A stretch of DNA of 64,000 nt from Acidobacteriota bacterium. Lineage in GTDB: Bacteria > Acidobacteriota > Blastocatellia > Pyrinomonadales > Pyrinomonadaceae. Of this stretch, positions 24,658 to 33,478 are shown piece by piece (position 1 is the first letter of the stretch; every line of letters starts with the position of its first letter). Both the position numbers and the translations under genes were made by a program. The DNA is taken from contig JAFAVK010000004.1 in assembly GCA_019242475.1 (NCBI GenBank), positions 24,355-88,354 on the forward strand, given 5' to 3'. The notes below the pieces were generated by a model that was given only the letters and a program-made list of their open reading frames with translations, had not been told where the DNA came from and searched no databases.

Positions 24658-27240
24658 ATGTCAAAGACTGCGAGAAACCGAGTTGTGACGAGCGCCGCGA
24701 TCCTGACCGGCGTCGCCTGCCTGCTCCTCTCCGGCGTGTTCGGCCGGACTGGCGTCACCTCCGCGTCGCCGGGCCTCGACTACTCCGACGTCATCAACGT
24801 CGTGACCGCACCGGGGCCGAACCAGGTGGCCGCCGGCGACATAGACATGGACGGCCGGCTCGACCTCATCACGGTCAGCCCTTCCGACCACAGCGTCACG
24901 ACCATGAGCGGGGCGGGGAACGGCACCTTCCAGAGCCCGCGCCGGTACGATCTGGGCGGGCCGTCCCCTTACGCCGTCGCCGTCGGCCGGCTCGACAAAG
25001 ACGACCTGCCGGATTTGGTGACGGCCAATCTGGCGACCTCGGACATCTCCGTCTTCTTCAACGACGGCCGCGGGGCCTTCGGGCCGCCTTCCACGGTGAA
25101 GGCCGACCGCGGGCCAATCTCCGTCGCGTGCGGAGACCTCAACGGCGACGGCCTCGACGACATCGCCACCGCGAACGTCGGCGAGAACAGCATCGCCGTC
25201 TTCTTCAACCGCGGCGACCGGCACTTCGGCAAAGACCTCTCCCTGCCTTTGAACGCCGGCACGGCCCGTGCCCTGGTCATCGCCGACTTCAACCAGGACG
25301 GGCGGAACGACATCGCCACCGCCAACGGCGCGTCCAACGGCGTCTCCGTCCTCCTCAACCGCGGGGGCGGCAGCTTCGCGCCCGCACAGGTGTTTGACGC
25401 CGCACCCAGCCCGCAGGCGCTCGCGGCCGCCGACCTCAACGGCGACGGCGTGACCGACCTCGTGACGGCCGGCGGCGACTCCGACACGGTCTCGGTGCTG
25501 CTCGGTCAGGGGAAAGGTCTCTTCCGGCACGCCGCCGACTACGCGGCGAAAAACCCAGGCGGCGTCATCGTCGCGGACGTGAACGGCGACCGCCAGCCCG
25601 ACCTGGTCGCGGCCGAACTCGACGGCAACTCGGTCGCCGTCCTGCTCGGCAAAGGCGACGGCACCTTCGCCGACGCGATCCACCTCCCAGCCAACGGCGA
25701 GCAGGTGGCTTCGGTCGCCACCGGCGACTTCAACCGCGACGGGAAGACCGACATCGCGACGGCCAACGGGGGCTCCGACAACGTCTCCGTCATGCTCCAG
25801 GGCGTCCGCGTCCCGCGCGTCGAGCGGGTGACGCCCGCCGCCACCGACCGGGTCAAGGCGGTGAAGGGCGTCCTCAGCAAGGAGCCGGTCGCGGTCTTCA
25901 ACACGGCGCTCGACGAGAAGACCCTGAACGAGGACTCGATCCTCCTGTGCGGGAGTCAGTCGGGCTTCCACAAAGTGCAAATCTCCTACAGCGCCGCGAG
26001 CCGCAGCGTCTCCGTGAGGCCCGAGGGCGCGCTCGAATTCCAGCCGGGCGAGTGGGTGACGGTCATGTTCACGGACAAGATTCGCTCCGCCTCCGGCCTG
26101 CCGATGAGCCAGCCGTTCACGCAAGCCTTCCTCATCGGGCCGAACAGCGGGGACGGCAATTTCGTCGAGACGCAGCGCATCTCCTGCGACAAAATCCCCG
26201 GCAAGCTCCGGGCCGCCGACCTCGACGGCAACGGCACGGTTGACATCGTCGCGCTCTGCCGCGAGGTGGACGGCCTGCGCGTCCACTTCAACAAGGGCGA
26301 CGCCACCTTCAACGACCACCTCTTCATGCGCACCGGCGGCTACGGCCCTTGGGACTTGGCGCTCGCCGACTTCAACCGCGACGGCAACATCGACATCGCG
26401 GTCGTCAACACCTTCTCCTCCGACATGTCCATCTTCTACAACGAGGGCAAGGGGAAGTTTAAGGAGCCGGTCAGGTTCCCGGCCGGGGCCGGCCCGATGG
26501 GCGTGACGACGGGCGATTTCAACGGCGACGGGGCGATAGACATCTCGGTCGTGACGAAAGGCTTCCCGGCCGTCCTCGTCTTCCTGAACGACGGCCGGGG
26601 CGGCTTCGGCAAGTACGTCAGCTACGCCGTGGCCCCGTCCCCCTACGACATCTCCAGCCGCGACGTGAACGGCGACGGCGTGCCCGACCTCGTCATGACG
26701 AACCTGGAGTCCGACCGCGGGACGATCCTCATCAACCGGGGCGACGGGACGTTCCGGCGGCCGGAGGAGTTCCCCCTGCTGCTCGCCAAGGCCCTGACCC
26801 AGGAGCCGATTGACATCAACAACGACAACCGGACGGACATCGTCACGATCAACACCGCGTCGGACGACATGGCCGTCTTCATCAACAACGGCAAGGACGA
26901 CTTCAAGCAGCAGCGAAACACCCCCGTCGGCCCGACCCCGACCGACAAGACGTTCGGCGATTTCAACGACGACGGGCTGGTGGATGTCGCGCTCACGCTC
27001 GACGGCGGGACGGTCGTCGTCATGATGAACAACGGCGACGGGACGTTCCGGAAGGCGGAGTCGATTCCCGTCGGCAAGAACCCGACCTCCCCGGTCGCCG
27101 CCGACTTCAACGGCGACGGCACCCTCGACCTCGTCATCGCCAACCGGTACTCGTTCGACCTCTCCGTCCTGCTCAACCTGTCGGCCAAAGAGGCCGTCGG
27201 CCGGCAGGTGCAGACGACGACCCACACGCACGAGCACTGA
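24658..27240 (+). CDS. Exported double FG-GAP/VCBS beta-propeller protein, first of tandem pair
   Basis: An 860-residue protein starting at ATG 24658 behind AAAGGAG, with a Sec-type signal region (about 10-37). Seven calcium-binding FG-GAP repeats of the form GDxNxDGxxDLxTAN follow (AAGDIDMDGRLDLITVS through ATGDFNRDGKTDIATAN), then an Ig-like domain of about 110 residues beginning RVPRVERVTPAATDRV, then seven more repeats (RAADLDGNGTVDIVALC through VAADFNGDGTLDLVIAN). Each set of seven should close one seven-bladed propeller like that of integrin alpha chains. The C-terminus is His-rich (TTTHTHEH), a possible metal site. No membrane anchor or sorting signal is visible. The next gene encodes a paralogue with the same plan. 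Confidence 0.9.
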   Translation: MSKTARNRVVTSAAILTGVACLLLSGVFGRTGVTSASPGLDYSDVINVVTAPGPNQVAAGDIDMDGRLDLITVSPSDHSVTTMSGAGNGTFQSPRRYDLGGPSPYAVAVGRLDKDDLPDLVTANLATSDISVFFNDGRGAFGPPSTVKADRGPISVACGDLNGDGLDDIATANVGENSIAVFFNRGDRHFGKDLSLPLNAGTARALVIADFNQDGRNDIATANGASNGVSVLLNRGGGSFAPAQVFDAAPSPQALAAADLNGDGVTDLVTAGGDSDTVSVLLGQGKGLFRHAADYAAKNPGGVIVADVNGDRQPDLVAAELDGNSVAVLLGKGDGTFADAIHLPANGEQVASVATGDFNRDGKTDIATANGGSDNVSVMLQGVRVPRVERVTPAATDRVKAVKGVLSKEPVAVFNTALDEKTLNEDSILLCGSQSGFHKVQISYSAASRSVSVRPEGALEFQPGEWVTVMFTDKIRSASGLPMSQPFTQAFLIGPNSGDGNFVETQRISCDKIPGKLRAADLDGNGTVDIVALCREVDGLRVHFNKGDATFNDHLFMRTGGYGPWDLALADFNRDGNIDIAVVNTFSSDMSIFYNEGKGKFKEPVRFPAGAGPMGVTTGDFNGDGAIDISVVTKGFPAVLVFLNDGRGGFGKYVSYAVAPSPYDISSRDVNGDGVPDLVMTNLESDRGTILINRGDGTFRRPEEFPLLLAKALTQEPIDINNDNRTDIVTINTASDDMAVFINNGKDDFKQQRNTPVGPTPTDKTFGDFNDDGLVDVALTLDGGTVVVMMNNGDGTFRKAESIPVGKNPTSPVAADFNGDGTLDLVIANRYSFDLSVLLNLSAKEAVGRQVQTTTHTHEH

Positions 27241-27296
27241 GCGGTGCGGCGTGCATGTCTGACTGGCCCTGTTGACCGCCGGAAAGGGGAAAGACT

Positions 27297-29795
27297 ATGA
27301 AAGCCGCCGCCCTGTTACTGCTCGTCCTCGCCTCCCTGAGCGCCGCCACGCGCGGCCCGGAAGGCGCGGCCGCCCCGAAGCCTCTGGATTTCGGCGAAGC
27401 CTTCAACCTGCCGGCCGGGACGAGCCCCTACTACGTCGTGGCCGTCGATCTGAACAAGGACGGCTTCCTCGACCTGGCGACCTCCAACACCGTCTCGCAC
27501 GACGTGACCGTCTACCTGAACCGGGGCAACGGCACGTACGGCGAGGGGGTCAACTACCCCACGCGCGGCTTCACGCCCTACGCGCTGGCCGCGGGCGATT
27601 TGGACGGCGACGGCGCGCCCGACCTGGTCGTGGGCAACATGTTCTCCGTCAACCTCTCGATCTTCTACAACAAGGGCGACGGCTCCTTCCGCGAGGCGGT
27701 CAACATCAAGGGCGAGCCGGGGCCGATGTTCCCCGTCATCGCCGACTTCAACCAGGACGGCAAGCCCGACATCGCCGTCTGCGACATCGGCCACGACGAC
27801 ATCGCCGTCTACCTCAACCGGGGCGGCGGCGTCTTCGAGCACCAGGCCACGCTCCGGTGCAAGTGCGTCGTGCCTTACTCGCTCGTCGCCGCCGACTTCA
27901 ACGGCGACGGGCTGCCCGACCTCGCGACGGGCAACATCTACTCCGCCAACGTGACGGTGCTCCTCAACAAGGGCGACGCCGCCTTCGCCGACCCGGTCTC
28001 GTACCCGACCGACTCGCTGAGCCAAATCCTCTACGCGGCCGACCTCAACGGCGACAAGCACACTGACCTGGTCGTGGGCAACGGCGGGTCGGACACCGTC
28101 TCGGTACTCATCAACAAGGGCGACGGCACGTTCAACCCGGCGGTCAACTACCCCGTGAAGCTGCCGCAGGGCGTCGCGGCCGTGGACGTGAACGGCGACG
28201 GCCACCCGGACATCGCCACCGCCAACCAGAGCGCCAACACCATCTCCATCCTCCTCAACAAGGGGGACGGCACCTTCGGCAAGGCCGCCGACTTCCCCGC
28301 CTACGGGCTCTACCCCATCGCCGTCGTCGTCGCCGACCTCAACAACGACGGGCGCATGGACTTGGCGACGGCCAACTCGGGGAGCAACAACATCTCGGTG
28401 ATCCTGAACGGCGTGCGCGTGCCGAAGGTCGAGCAGGTCAGCCCCTCCGCGGCCGCCAAGGTCACGCTCCACGAGGGGCGCCTGCTCGCGCCCATCAGCG
28501 TCAGGTGGAACACGCCCGTTGACGAGCGCACGCTGACGGCGAAGACCGTGCAGCTCTACGGCGCCCAGTCCGGCGCCCACGCCGCGCGCCTCTCGTACCA
28601 CGCCGAGACGCGCACGCTCGACGTCGCGCCGCAGCCCGGCGCGCCGCACTTCCTGCCGGGCGAGCAGGTGAAGCTGGTCATCAGCGACGGCGTCGCGTCG
28701 GCCGAGGGGCTGAGGATGAAGACCGAGTACGTCTCCTCCTTCGACGTGCAGCCGGAGGCGGGCTCCGGCTCGTTCAAGGCGGCGGGCGAGCTGCGGCAGT
28801 CGCGGCCCGCGCACACGGCCGTCGCCGCCGACCTCGACCGCGACGGCGTGGTCGATCTGGTCACGCTCGAAGACAACGGCGAGGACGTGGCGGTCTACTT
28901 CAACGGGGCGCGCGGGCTGGCCCCCGAGCCTTTGCGGCTCGACACCGGCGGCTTCGACCCGTGCGACGCGGCCGCCGCCGACCTCGACCAGGACGGGCGG
29001 CCCGACATCGTCGTCGCCAACCGCCTCACCTCGAACCTGACGGTCTTCTACGGCGAGGGCGACCGGAAGTTCTCCGCGCCCTCGCTCGTCGCGCTGAAGT
29101 CGCCACCCCTGAGCCTCGCCGTCGCGGATTTCAACAGCGACGGCCTGCCCGACGTGGCCGCGGCGAGCAGCGTCGGCAAGGACGTGACGCTGCTCTTCAA
29201 CCGGGGCGACCGCAAGTTCGGCGCGCCGGTGAGGATGCCGCTCGACCACGTCCCGGCCCGCGTCGCCAGCGCCGACCTCGACGGCGACGGGCTCGAAGAC
29301 CTCGTCACGCTCAACGCCAGCTCGGACACGCTCACGCTCTTCAGGAACCAGGGCGACGGGACTTTTCTCAACAAGGCCGAGCTGAACCTGCTCGCCTCCA
29401 GCGCGCGGATGTTGATCGCGCGCGACATCAACCAGGACGGGCTCCCCGACCTGCTGACCGTCAACCACGCCTCCGGCGACGTGGCGGTCTTCGTCAACAG
29501 CGGCGACTGGTCTTTCCGCAAGCCGCACTACGTCGCCGTCGGCAACCACCCGACGGGCGCCGCGCTGGCCGACGTGAGCGGCGACGGCCTGCCAGACCTT
29601 TTGACCAGCACGGAGGAGGGCGTCGTCGTCCTCTTGAACGGGGGGGGCGGCAAGTTTACGAAGGGGCCGACGCTCGGCCCCGCCCGCCCGGAGGTTCCCG
29701 TGGCCGCCGACTTCAACGGCGACGGCGCGATAGACCTCGTCACCGGCGAGGCGAACAGGGCGCGGTTCACACTCTTCATCAACCAGGGCCGCTGA
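27297..29795 (+). CDS. Exported double FG-GAP/VCBS beta-propeller protein, second of tandem pair
   Basis: An 832-residue paralogue of the preceding gene product, 56 bases downstream, with its own ribosome site (AAAGGGGAAAG). After a short signal peptide (KAAALLLLVLASLSAA) it has the same plan: seven repeats (VAVDLNKDGFLDLATSN through VVADLNNDGRMDLATAN), an Ig-like domain starting RVPKVEQVSPSAAAKV, and seven repeats (VAADLDRDGVVDLVTLE through VAADFNGDGAIDLVTGE). It lacks the His-rich tail of the first protein. Its repeat loops carry the DxDxDG calcium ligands nearly throughout. Likely secreted or surface-bound and involved in binding proteins or polymers; the partner is unknown. Confidence 0.9.
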   Translation: MKAAALLLLVLASLSAATRGPEGAAAPKPLDFGEAFNLPAGTSPYYVVAVDLNKDGFLDLATSNTVSHDVTVYLNRGNGTYGEGVNYPTRGFTPYALAAGDLDGDGAPDLVVGNMFSVNLSIFYNKGDGSFREAVNIKGEPGPMFPVIADFNQDGKPDIAVCDIGHDDIAVYLNRGGGVFEHQATLRCKCVVPYSLVAADFNGDGLPDLATGNIYSANVTVLLNKGDAAFADPVSYPTDSLSQILYAADLNGDKHTDLVVGNGGSDTVSVLINKGDGTFNPAVNYPVKLPQGVAAVDVNGDGHPDIATANQSANTISILLNKGDGTFGKAADFPAYGLYPIAVVVADLNNDGRMDLATANSGSNNISVILNGVRVPKVEQVSPSAAAKVTLHEGRLLAPISVRWNTPVDERTLTAKTVQLYGAQSGAHAARLSYHAETRTLDVAPQPGAPHFLPGEQVKLVISDGVASAEGLRMKTEYVSSFDVQPEAGSGSFKAAGELRQSRPAHTAVAADLDRDGVVDLVTLEDNGEDVAVYFNGARGLAPEPLRLDTGGFDPCDAAAADLDQDGRPDIVVANRLTSNLTVFYGEGDRKFSAPSLVALKSPPLSLAVADFNSDGLPDVAAASSVGKDVTLLFNRGDRKFGAPVRMPLDHVPARVASADLDGDGLEDLVTLNASSDTLTLFRNQGDGTFLNKAELNLLASSARMLIARDINQDGLPDLLTVNHASGDVAVFVNSGDWSFRKPHYVAVGNHPTGAALADVSGDGLPDLLTSTEEGVVVLLNGGGGKFTKGPTLGPARPEVPVAADFNGDGAIDLVTGEANRARFTLFINQGR

Positions 29796-29839
29796 GCCCT
29801 TCCGCGGGCGGACTGCGGGCGGGGGACGCGGAGAACCAG

Positions 29840-31453
29840 ATGGGCAGAGAATCCTCGGCAAAAAGTGTTTCGGGCGCGCAGGCGTATAAGCTCTATGCCC
29901 TCGCCGCGTGCCTCGCGCTGGCCGCGGTGGTTTTCGTCGGCCCCGCCCTGGCGACCGGGCAGAAGGTCGGCGGCCGTGTGACGTGCGGGGGCCGCCCCGT
30001 CGCGGGCGCCTCGGTCAGGCTTCAGGGGGTTGGGCCGTCCGCGCTGACGGACGAGCGCGGCCTCTTCACCCTGACCGTCCCGTCCTTCAACCCCACCCGG
30101 TACGTCACCGCGGGCAAAGTCGGCTACTACACCGGCCGCGCGCGACTCGCCGCGCCGGGGCAGGAGCTGGTCATCGACCTGCGCGAGATTCCGAAGGAGG
30201 ATAACAAGGACTACCACTGGCAAGACCCCACGCCCGACGTGAGGAGCCAGGACAACTGCGGCAACTGCCACAGCAGAATCTACCGCGAGTGGGCGCAGGA
30301 CGCGCACGCGCGCTCGGCCGTGAACCCACTCGTCCGGACGATGTACAGCGGGACGGACGTGCGCGGCCGGCCCAACATCGGGCCGGGGTATCGGCTCGAC
30401 TGGTCGGATGAGGGCAACTGCACGACCTGCCACGCGCCCGCCGCCGCGCTCTCCCAACACATGGACGTCAGCCGGACGCAGGGCGTCGAGAGCATGGGCG
30501 TCTCGTGCGACCTGTGTCACAAGATTCAGGAGGTCAGGCCGGACTTCAACCAGCCCAACACCGCGGAGGTCAACTTCCTGCGGCCGCCGCCCGACGCGAA
30601 GCTCCTCTTCGGCCCCTTCGACGACGCGACCTTCCCCGACGAAGTCCCCGACTTCTCTTACTCGCCCCTCTTCAAGAGCAGCCACCTCTGCGCCGCCTGC
30701 CACGACGGGAGTTTCTGGGGAGTCCCCGTCTACGAAACTTTCACCGAGTGGCGGAAGTCCTCTTACGCCTCGCTCGGCGTGCAGTGCCAGTCGTGCCACA
30801 TGGGCTCGACGGGGAAGTTCGAGCTTTTCGCCGACCAGGAGAAGGGCGGGAAGCTGCGCGCCCCGGAGACCATCGCCTCGCACAGGATGATGGGCGACGA
30901 CCCGGCGCAGTTCCTGCGCAGCGCCGTCACGATGGAGACCTCGGCGCGCGTAGAGGACGGCCTGCTGACCGTCACGGTCAAGGTCGCCAACGTCGGGGCC
31001 GGCCACGACGTTCCGACCGGCCAGCCGATGCGCAACATGATTCTGGTCGTCACTGCCGAGGACGAGTCGGCGCGGCCGCTCCGCTTCATGTCGGGCGAGT
31101 CCGTGCCCGTCTGGGGCGGCGGCCTCGCGGGGAGGCCGGGCAAAGGCTTCGCCAAAATCCTGCTGACGCTCAACGAGTACGCCACCTCGCCGCACATCCT
31201 CAACGAAGAGGAGGCGGCCGACTTCCCGGCCCCCTTCTGGCGGCGCAACCGCATCCTCTCGGACAACCGCATCCAGGCCAACGGCAGCGACCAGTCGAGC
31301 TACATCTTCGGCGCGCCGAAGACGCCCGGCCGCCTGTCCGTCAGGGCGCGCCTCATCTACCGGCGCGCCTTCGCGCCGCTCGCGGCCGCGAAGGGCTGGG
31401 ACGTGCCGGACGTCACCGTCGCCGCCAACGGGGTCGAGGTCGAGAAGCCATGA
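29840..31453 (+). CDS. Five-heme c-type cytochrome with carboxypeptidase-regulatory-like N-terminal domain
   Basis: A 537-residue exported protein (signal segment about 18-40). Residues about 42-130 resemble a carboxypeptidase-regulatory-like beta sandwich (VGGRVTCGGRPVAGASVRLQ). Five CXXCH heme-binding motifs begin at Cys140, Cys194, Cys223, Cys284 and Cys316, spaced as in cytochrome c554/hydroxylamine-oxidoreductase-like multiheme proteins. A C-terminal beta domain (VKVANVGAGHDVPTGQPMRN) closes it. It probably carries electrons in the periplasm or at the cell surface. The start is ATG 29840; upstream codons in frame are shadow sequence. Its stop overlaps the next gene's ATG (ATGA), so the two proteins are likely co-produced. 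Confidence 0.87.
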   Translation: MGRESSAKSVSGAQAYKLYALAACLALAAVVFVGPALATGQKVGGRVTCGGRPVAGASVRLQGVGPSALTDERGLFTLTVPSFNPTRYVTAGKVGYYTGRARLAAPGQELVIDLREIPKEDNKDYHWQDPTPDVRSQDNCGNCHSRIYREWAQDAHARSAVNPLVRTMYSGTDVRGRPNIGPGYRLDWSDEGNCTTCHAPAAALSQHMDVSRTQGVESMGVSCDLCHKIQEVRPDFNQPNTAEVNFLRPPPDAKLLFGPFDDATFPDEVPDFSYSPLFKSSHLCAACHDGSFWGVPVYETFTEWRKSSYASLGVQCQSCHMGSTGKFELFADQEKGGKLRAPETIASHRMMGDDPAQFLRSAVTMETSARVEDGLLTVTVKVANVGAGHDVPTGQPMRNMILVVTAEDESARPLRFMSGESVPVWGGGLAGRPGKGFAKILLTLNEYATSPHILNEEEAADFPAPFWRRNRILSDNRIQANGSDQSSYIFGAPKTPGRLSVRARLIYRRAFAPLAAAKGWDVPDVTVAANGVEVEKP

Positions 31454-32361
31454 GGGCCGCGCTGCTATGCCTGTTGCTGTGCGCGTGCGCGGCCGGCGCG
31501 CGGGCGCAGCGTCCCGCGCGGCCCTACACCGTCGCGCGGCTCGCCGACGGCGTCTACCTCTTCAGCGCATACTTCTACAGCAGCCTCTTCGTCGTGACCG
31601 GGCAAGGGGTCATCGCCACCGACCCCATCTCGCCGAGGGTGGCGCAACTCTACGCGCAGGCCATCGAGGGCGTCACGGATCAGCCCGTGCGCTACGTCAT
31701 CTACAGCCACGACCACACGGATCACGTCGCGGGCGGGGCCGTCTTCGCCGGCACGGCGCAGTTCGTCGCGCAGGAGAACGCGCGCGCCAACATCATCGCC
31801 AGGGGCGACCCCGACATCGTCGTCCCGCAGATCACCTTCAGGGATCACTACGAGATTAAGCTCGGCGGCAGGGAGGTGCGCCTGCTCTACTTCGGGGAGA
31901 ACCACTCCGACTCCAACGTCGCCATCTACCTCCCGGCCGAGAAGATTCTCATGATGGTTGACATGGTCTACCCGGGCAGCGTGCCCTTCAGAGACCTGCC
32001 CGGCACCGACGTCAGAAAGTACCTCGGCACGCTGCGCCGCCTGCGCGAGATCGACTTCAAGATTCTGCTCTACGGGCACGGCTCGCCCGGGACGAAACAG
32101 TGGGTCGATCAGTACATCGCCTACTTCGACGACCTCATCGCGGAAGTCCGAAGGCTCAGGCGCGAGCTGAGCTACGAGGAGCTGGTCGAGGAGCAACAGG
32201 GGCGCGGGGACGTGAGGGGGCTGTTCGACCTCTACGTCGAGCGCGTGGCGGAGAGGGCCGTCGAGACCCTGCGCCCCAAGTACGGCCGCTGGGGCGGCTT
32301 CGACGAGTGGGCGATCATGAACGCGAGAAGGATCGTGCTCTATCTCATCATGGACGGGTGA
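31450..32361 (+). CDS. Exported metallo-beta-lactamase-fold hydrolase
   Basis: A 303-residue protein starting at ATG 31450, overlapping the cytochrome stop. It has a signal peptide (AALLCLLLCACAAGARA; cleavage near 20) and the MBL zinc motif HxHxDH at His87-His92 (SHDHTDHVAGG), with further ligands in FGENHSDSN, MMVDMVYPGS and LYGHGSPG. The relation is to the general MBL hydrolases that sit beside quinoprotein or cytochrome genes, not to dedicated beta-lactamases. The C-terminal 80 residues are helical. Coupling to the multiheme cytochrome suggests a role in the same process. Substrate unknown. Confidence 0.87.
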   Translation: MRAALLCLLLCACAAGARAQRPARPYTVARLADGVYLFSAYFYSSLFVVTGQGVIATDPISPRVAQLYAQAIEGVTDQPVRYVIYSHDHTDHVAGGAVFAGTAQFVAQENARANIIARGDPDIVVPQITFRDHYEIKLGGREVRLLYFGENHSDSNVAIYLPAEKILMMVDMVYPGSVPFRDLPGTDVRKYLGTLRRLREIDFKILLYGHGSPGTKQWVDQYIAYFDDLIAEVRRLRRELSYEELVEEQQGRGDVRGLFDLYVERVAERAVETLRPKYGRWGGFDEWAIMNARRIVLYLIMDG

Positions 32362-32366
32362 AGGGG

Positions 32367-32717
32367 ATGTTGGACAAGCTCGATTACATAATCCTGATGG
32401 TCTCGGACATGCGCCGCTCGGTCGAGTTCTACCGGGACGCGCTCGGGCTGACGTTGAAGTTCGAGTCGCCGGGGTGGGCGGAGTTCCAGACGGGGGAGAC
32501 GACGCTCGCGCTGCACCCCGCGGGGGCGCAGGCCGGCGCGCCGGGCGCCTTCTCGCTCGGGTTCATGGTTGACGACCTTGAGGAGACTTACGGCGTGCTC
32601 TCGGCGCGCGGCGTGAGCTTCAACGCGCCGCCCGCCGAGCGCGAAGGGGCCGGCCGTCTCGCCGTCTGCGCAGACCCGGACGGCCACCCGATCTCCCTCT
32701 CGGAGAGGAGGCGTTAG
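32367..32717 (+). CDS. Glyoxalase/bleomycin-resistance (VOC) family protein
   Basis: A 116-residue VOC-fold protein. ATG 32367 is chosen, giving MLDKLDYIILMVSDMRRSVEFYRDALGL; a GTG at 32358 overlapping the previous stop (GTGA) is the alternative, and the ribosome site does not separate them well. The paired beta-alpha-beta-beta-beta units are clear, ending in ADPDGHPISLSE. Metal ligands typical of glyoxalase I are only partly present, so the function could be a dioxygenase-like, resistance or unknown VOC role. It is co-oriented with and tightly spaced to its neighbours. Confidence 0.82.
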   Translation: MLDKLDYIILMVSDMRRSVEFYRDALGLTLKFESPGWAEFQTGETTLALHPAGAQAGAPGAFSLGFMVDDLEETYGVLSARGVSFNAPPAEREGAGRLAVCADPDGHPISLSERRR

Positions 32718-32731
32718 GCCGCGGCGAGGGA

Positions 32732-33442
32732 ATGGCGAAGAGCGGGAACGTTTTGGAGGAGGTCGTCGCGCGGCTCGAAGCGGCCTACGGGCGGCCCGAG
32801 CCCCCGCCGGTCACAGACCCGCTGGAGTTGATACTCCTCGAAAACGTCGCCTACCTCGTCGGCGACGAGCAGCGCGCGAAGGCTTTCGAAGCCCTGCGGG
32901 AGCGCGTCGGCGTCAGGCCCGAGAGCATCCTCTCGGCGCCCGCCGCGGTGCTCGTCGAGGTGGCGCGGCGCGGCGGCGTCCACGCGGAGAAGAGGGCGGA
33001 GCGGCTGCGCGAGATCGCGCTCGTCGCGCTCGAAGAGTTCGGCGGCGACCTGGGCGGGGTGCTCAAGCTGCCGCCGGCGCAGGCGAAGAGGGCGCTGAAA
33101 CTCTTCCCGGCCGTCGGCGACCCCGGCGCGGAGAAGATTCTCCTCTTCACGCGCAGCAGCCCCGTGCTGGCGCTCGACTCCAACGGGCTGCGCGTTCTCA
33201 TCCGGCTCGGCTTCGGCGAGGAGCGCAAGAGCTACGCCGCCACCTACCGCTCGGCGCAGGACGCCGTACGAGACTACCTGCGGGAGGACTACGAGTGGCT
33301 CATCCGAACGCACCAGCTCCTGCGCCGGCACGGCCAGGAGTTATGCCGCAGGTCGGAGCCGGCCTGCGCCGCCTGCCCTTTGAAATCGCTCTGCCGGTAC
33401 TACCAGGGCGTTGTCGCGCCGGGCGCGGGCGGCCGTGCGTAG
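32732..33442 (+). CDS. Endonuclease III-like HhH-GPD DNA glycosylase
   Basis: A 236-residue protein with the helix-hairpin-helix GPD fold. The 4Fe-4S ligands are present with exact C-x6-C-x2-C-x5-C spacing near the C-terminus (CRRSEPACAACPLKSLC). The hairpin reads LFPAVGDPGAEK where endonuclease III has LPGVGxKTA, so the catalytic Lys is replaced; the catalytic Asp is kept in LALDSNGLRV. This suggests a glycosylase without lyase activity. It would act on damaged bases in DNA in the cytoplasm, an odd neighbour for the exported proteins around it. It follows the VOC gene by 14 bases. Confidence 0.85.
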   Translation: MAKSGNVLEEVVARLEAAYGRPEPPPVTDPLELILLENVAYLVGDEQRAKAFEALRERVGVRPESILSAPAAVLVEVARRGGVHAEKRAERLREIALVALEEFGGDLGGVLKLPPAQAKRALKLFPAVGDPGAEKILLFTRSSPVLALDSNGLRVLIRLGFGEERKSYAATYRSAQDAVRDYLREDYEWLIRTHQLLRRHGQELCRRSEPACAACPLKSLCRYYQGVVAPGAGGRA

Positions 33443-33478
33443 CGTCGGGGGTGAACAGGCACAGAGGTTAAAGAACCG

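Noticed and set aside
24661..29861. Two long minus-strand open frames of about 850 codons opposite the FG-GAP genes
   Set aside because: They mirror the repeats of the sense genes, have Val/Arg/Asp-rich low-complexity sequence and no start signals.
31450..32361. Beta-lactam resistance gene
   Set aside because: The zinc motif is shared by the whole MBL superfamily and the gene is coupled to a cytochrome gene, not to resistance genes.
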